64,000 nt of DNA from Diaporthe sp. PMI_573. Taxonomy: Eukaryota > Ascomycota > Sordariomycetes > Diaporthales > Diaporthaceae. The stretch is from positions 1,488,001-1,552,000 of the forward strand of contig JAJTUP010000004.1 of assembly GCA_021399435.1 (NCBI GenBank), read 5' to 3'. Under the pieces are notes generated by a model. The model searched no databases. It saw only the letters and a list, made by a program, of their open reading frames with translations, and had not been told where the DNA came from. Shown here one piece after another: positions 62,356 to 64,000 of this stretch. Every line of letters begins with the position of its first letter. The first letter of the stretch is position 1. The position numbers and the translations under genes were made by a program.

Positions 62356-63172
62356 TCAGCCTCTCTTTCTCCTGGCTGCCATCAGCCTCTTGTAGTGGCC
62401 CTTCTTGCCACTCATCTTCTTTTCCTGGATCTTCTGATATCTGTCCTTGAATTTTCCATCCGACTCTCCGGTGGCTAGGACCTCCTCGACAAGAGTGCGC
62501 TTTCTCTCCTTCCTTGTCAATCGTCCATTGTGGTGCTCGATTGGTCCTTCGACCAAGGTTCCGAACTGAGAGAAGGCAGGAGTTGGATCCTTCCTGTTAT
62601 CCTTCCGAAAAAACTTCTTCCTGTCGACGATTCCCCTCATCCGTAACAACATAAACTCCCGCTTCACCTTGGGGTCATCGATCTGGGTCCGCGGCATGTA
62701 GTTCCAAGCGGCGCCGGCGTTGTCTGGCACGGACTGTCATCCAGTTAGCGAGCTGATCGTGAAAACGACGGGCAAGACACACAAGGATGGAGGTAATGAT
62801 CAGAGTAACTATAGACTTCAAAAACAATCATGTATGTTGCAGGATCTGCTCCCAAAACGGGGGCTCGTCGCCGCGTCATTGGAGTTTGGGATAAAATTTC
62901 CTCATAAGAAAAGCGGGTGGAAAGTTGATGTCTGCGCGTACCTTTTTGTCCTTGGACTTCAGCTGAGGGACACGAAGCGCCAGAGGCTCCTTCTTTCCAG
63001 TCGTGTCCTGAACGGCCTTGCCAACCAGCGCCGTGGAAGGCGATGGTGTTTTGGGGGCCGTCAGTGCCCTTGCCTGACGAACAGACTGGTCAGCCGGCTT
63101 GCCGGCCAGTGAGAGCTCGGCAGAGCTCAGAAGCTGATCAATATCATGATCGGACAAATCAATGGCCGCCAT
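62356..63172 (-). CDS. FCF2: pre-rRNA processing factor Fcf2
   Basis: Nucleolar factor of the small-subunit processome needed for early 18S pre-rRNA cleavages. Exons: 63172-62942 and 62733-62356, giving 202 aa. The N-terminus (DLSDHDIDQLLSSAE) is acidic, the middle Lys/Ser-rich. The Fcf2 domain follows: AWNYMPRTQIDDPKVKREF, LLRMRGIVDRKKFFRKD, FSQFGTLVEGP, RLTRKERKRTLVEEVL and KFKDRYQKIQEKKMSGKKG. The C-terminus (YKRLMAARRKRG) is very basic, fitting nucleolar location. The 208-nt intron (62734-62941) is long for this window; its acceptor follows a GCTAACT branch. Confidence 0.92.
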
Positions 63173-64000
63173 GATGAACGCGGTGTTTGTCCGTTCAAGA
63201 CGGTGAAGGGAAGAGGGAGAGGCAGTGGACGGTCTGAAGCCCGAATTTCGAATTTTTGAAGACTGGTGTTGCGAAAAAAAGACACCAGGATGGCACGGGC
63301 CACCCTCTAGCTCGCCGACTTCTGCGGGAGGCAGCTAGGCACAAACCGGTTAGCTGCCTCAGGCCTGAAGCTCTGGAGGCACAGAGGTACGTACCTGACA
63401 GATCCAGTACTGCGGTACATATCTCGAGCCGGACTTGGAGATGCCGACGGTGAGGTCACAGAAGGGAACCTGTCACCTGTGTGGCATCTCAACGCCTCTC
63501 TAAGACATTCGCGGACACCCAAGCCCCCCCTGAGCTGGTCTGCCACACTTTGCCAGCTGTCATATAGCCATGGATGCGCTACTGTAGCTGCAGGAGCTGC
63601 AGGTTTGGGTTGTGAGGCTGCTTGAGATGGGCTTGATGGGGAACACGGGCCGCCCGTGTGTACGCTGGCATACCAGGTTGGTGAGAGGGGGGGGGTGTGG
63701 TGAGCTGGACGAAGTGCTGTGTGTGGTTGACACCGAGACTGAGACAGAGGGAAGGGGCATCGGGTTGATGGAATACTGTAGCTGTCGGAACACCGCTGGG
63801 CCTGGCAGGGGAAAGGCGGGCGTGTTGAGTCCCTGCACTCGGTCTTGATGCCCAACCCTGCTGCTGGCCCTGACCGCCCCTCATACTTCAATCGTCATCT
63901 TTCCCTTCCGGAGGAGTCCATGGGAATAGCTGGATTCTAGTCCTCAGCACTGCCGATTCCGTCACGATCTCTGTCCAGCGAAGATCTTGGGGACGTTGAG
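63173..64000. other. right-edge region, no supported gene
   Basis: Holds the FCF2 promoter side. Minus-strand frames at 63307-63891 are Ser/Pro/His-rich without motifs. A gene whose exons lie beyond the right edge could begin here, but nothing shows it. Confidence 0.4.

Overview
The window is nuclear DNA of a filamentous ascomycete (Pezizomycotina, probably a sordariomycete). Evidence: moderately GC-rich genes on both strands, many introns of about 46-130 nt with GTRNGT donors and CTAAC/CTGAC-like branch points, and core eukaryotic genes with fungal-type architecture. No rRNA, tRNA, CRISPR array or recognisable transposon was seen. Exon coordinates were worked out by hand from splice signals, reading phase and recalled family motifs; no search was run.

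Layout. 1-4.7 kb looks like an accessory zone: a 5'-truncated AcuF-type zinc-finger protein broken by one in-frame TAG, 1.5 kb without a gene, and a small protein with a degenerate C2H2 finger and a forkhead-like domain. 5.1-8.2 kb: CLC chloride transporter (+). 8.5-11.4 kb: DNA ligase I CDC9 (-). 12.2-13.7 kb: pyruvate dehydrogenase E1 alpha PDA1 (-). 14.6-16.8 kb: Cdc4/Fbw7-type F-box WD40 protein (-), preceded by a 4-kb gene-free stretch. 20.8-21.9 kb: Gfd2/YDR514C-like protein (-), eroded. 22.7-24.0 kb: ZIP9/Atx2-type metal transporter (-). 24.7-26.3 kb: histone acetyltransferase HAT1 (+). 26.6-27.7 kb: pyrroline-5-carboxylate reductase (-). 28.7-29.6 kb: CTD kinase gamma subunit CTK3 (+). 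30.0-30.2 kb: a 15-nt minisatellite. 30.5-31.2 kb: mitochondrial bL12 (-), divergent from the 14.9-kb intronless midasin gene MDN1 (31.5-46.3 kb, +). 46.8-48.6 kb: FHA-domain protein kinase (-). 50.0-50.7 kb: FUN14 family protein (+). 51.0-53.1 kb: Xaa-Pro aminopeptidase P (-). 54.4-57.7 kb: importin KAP122 (+). 58.0-59.3 kb: mitochondrial tryptophanyl-tRNA synthetase (-). 59.7-61.7 kb: mitochondrial uS10 RSM10 with a very long acidic insert (-). 62.4-63.2 kb: pre-rRNA processing factor FCF2 (-).

Themes. Most genes are housekeeping. Mitochondrial function recurs (PDA1, bL12m, FUN14, TrpRS, RSM10), and two further genes, CDC9 and aminopeptidase P, carry in-frame upstream ATGs that would add basic presequence-like extensions, suggesting dual targeting. 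Ribosome assembly is represented by MDN1 and FCF2, nuclear replication and chromatin by CDC9 and HAT1. I found no clear novel multi-gene system. The strongest unusual signals are the single in-frame TAG in the first gene, the two alternative-start presequences, the acidic RSM10 insert, the CLC protein lacking the internal proton glutamate, and the catalytically eroded Gfd2-like gene.
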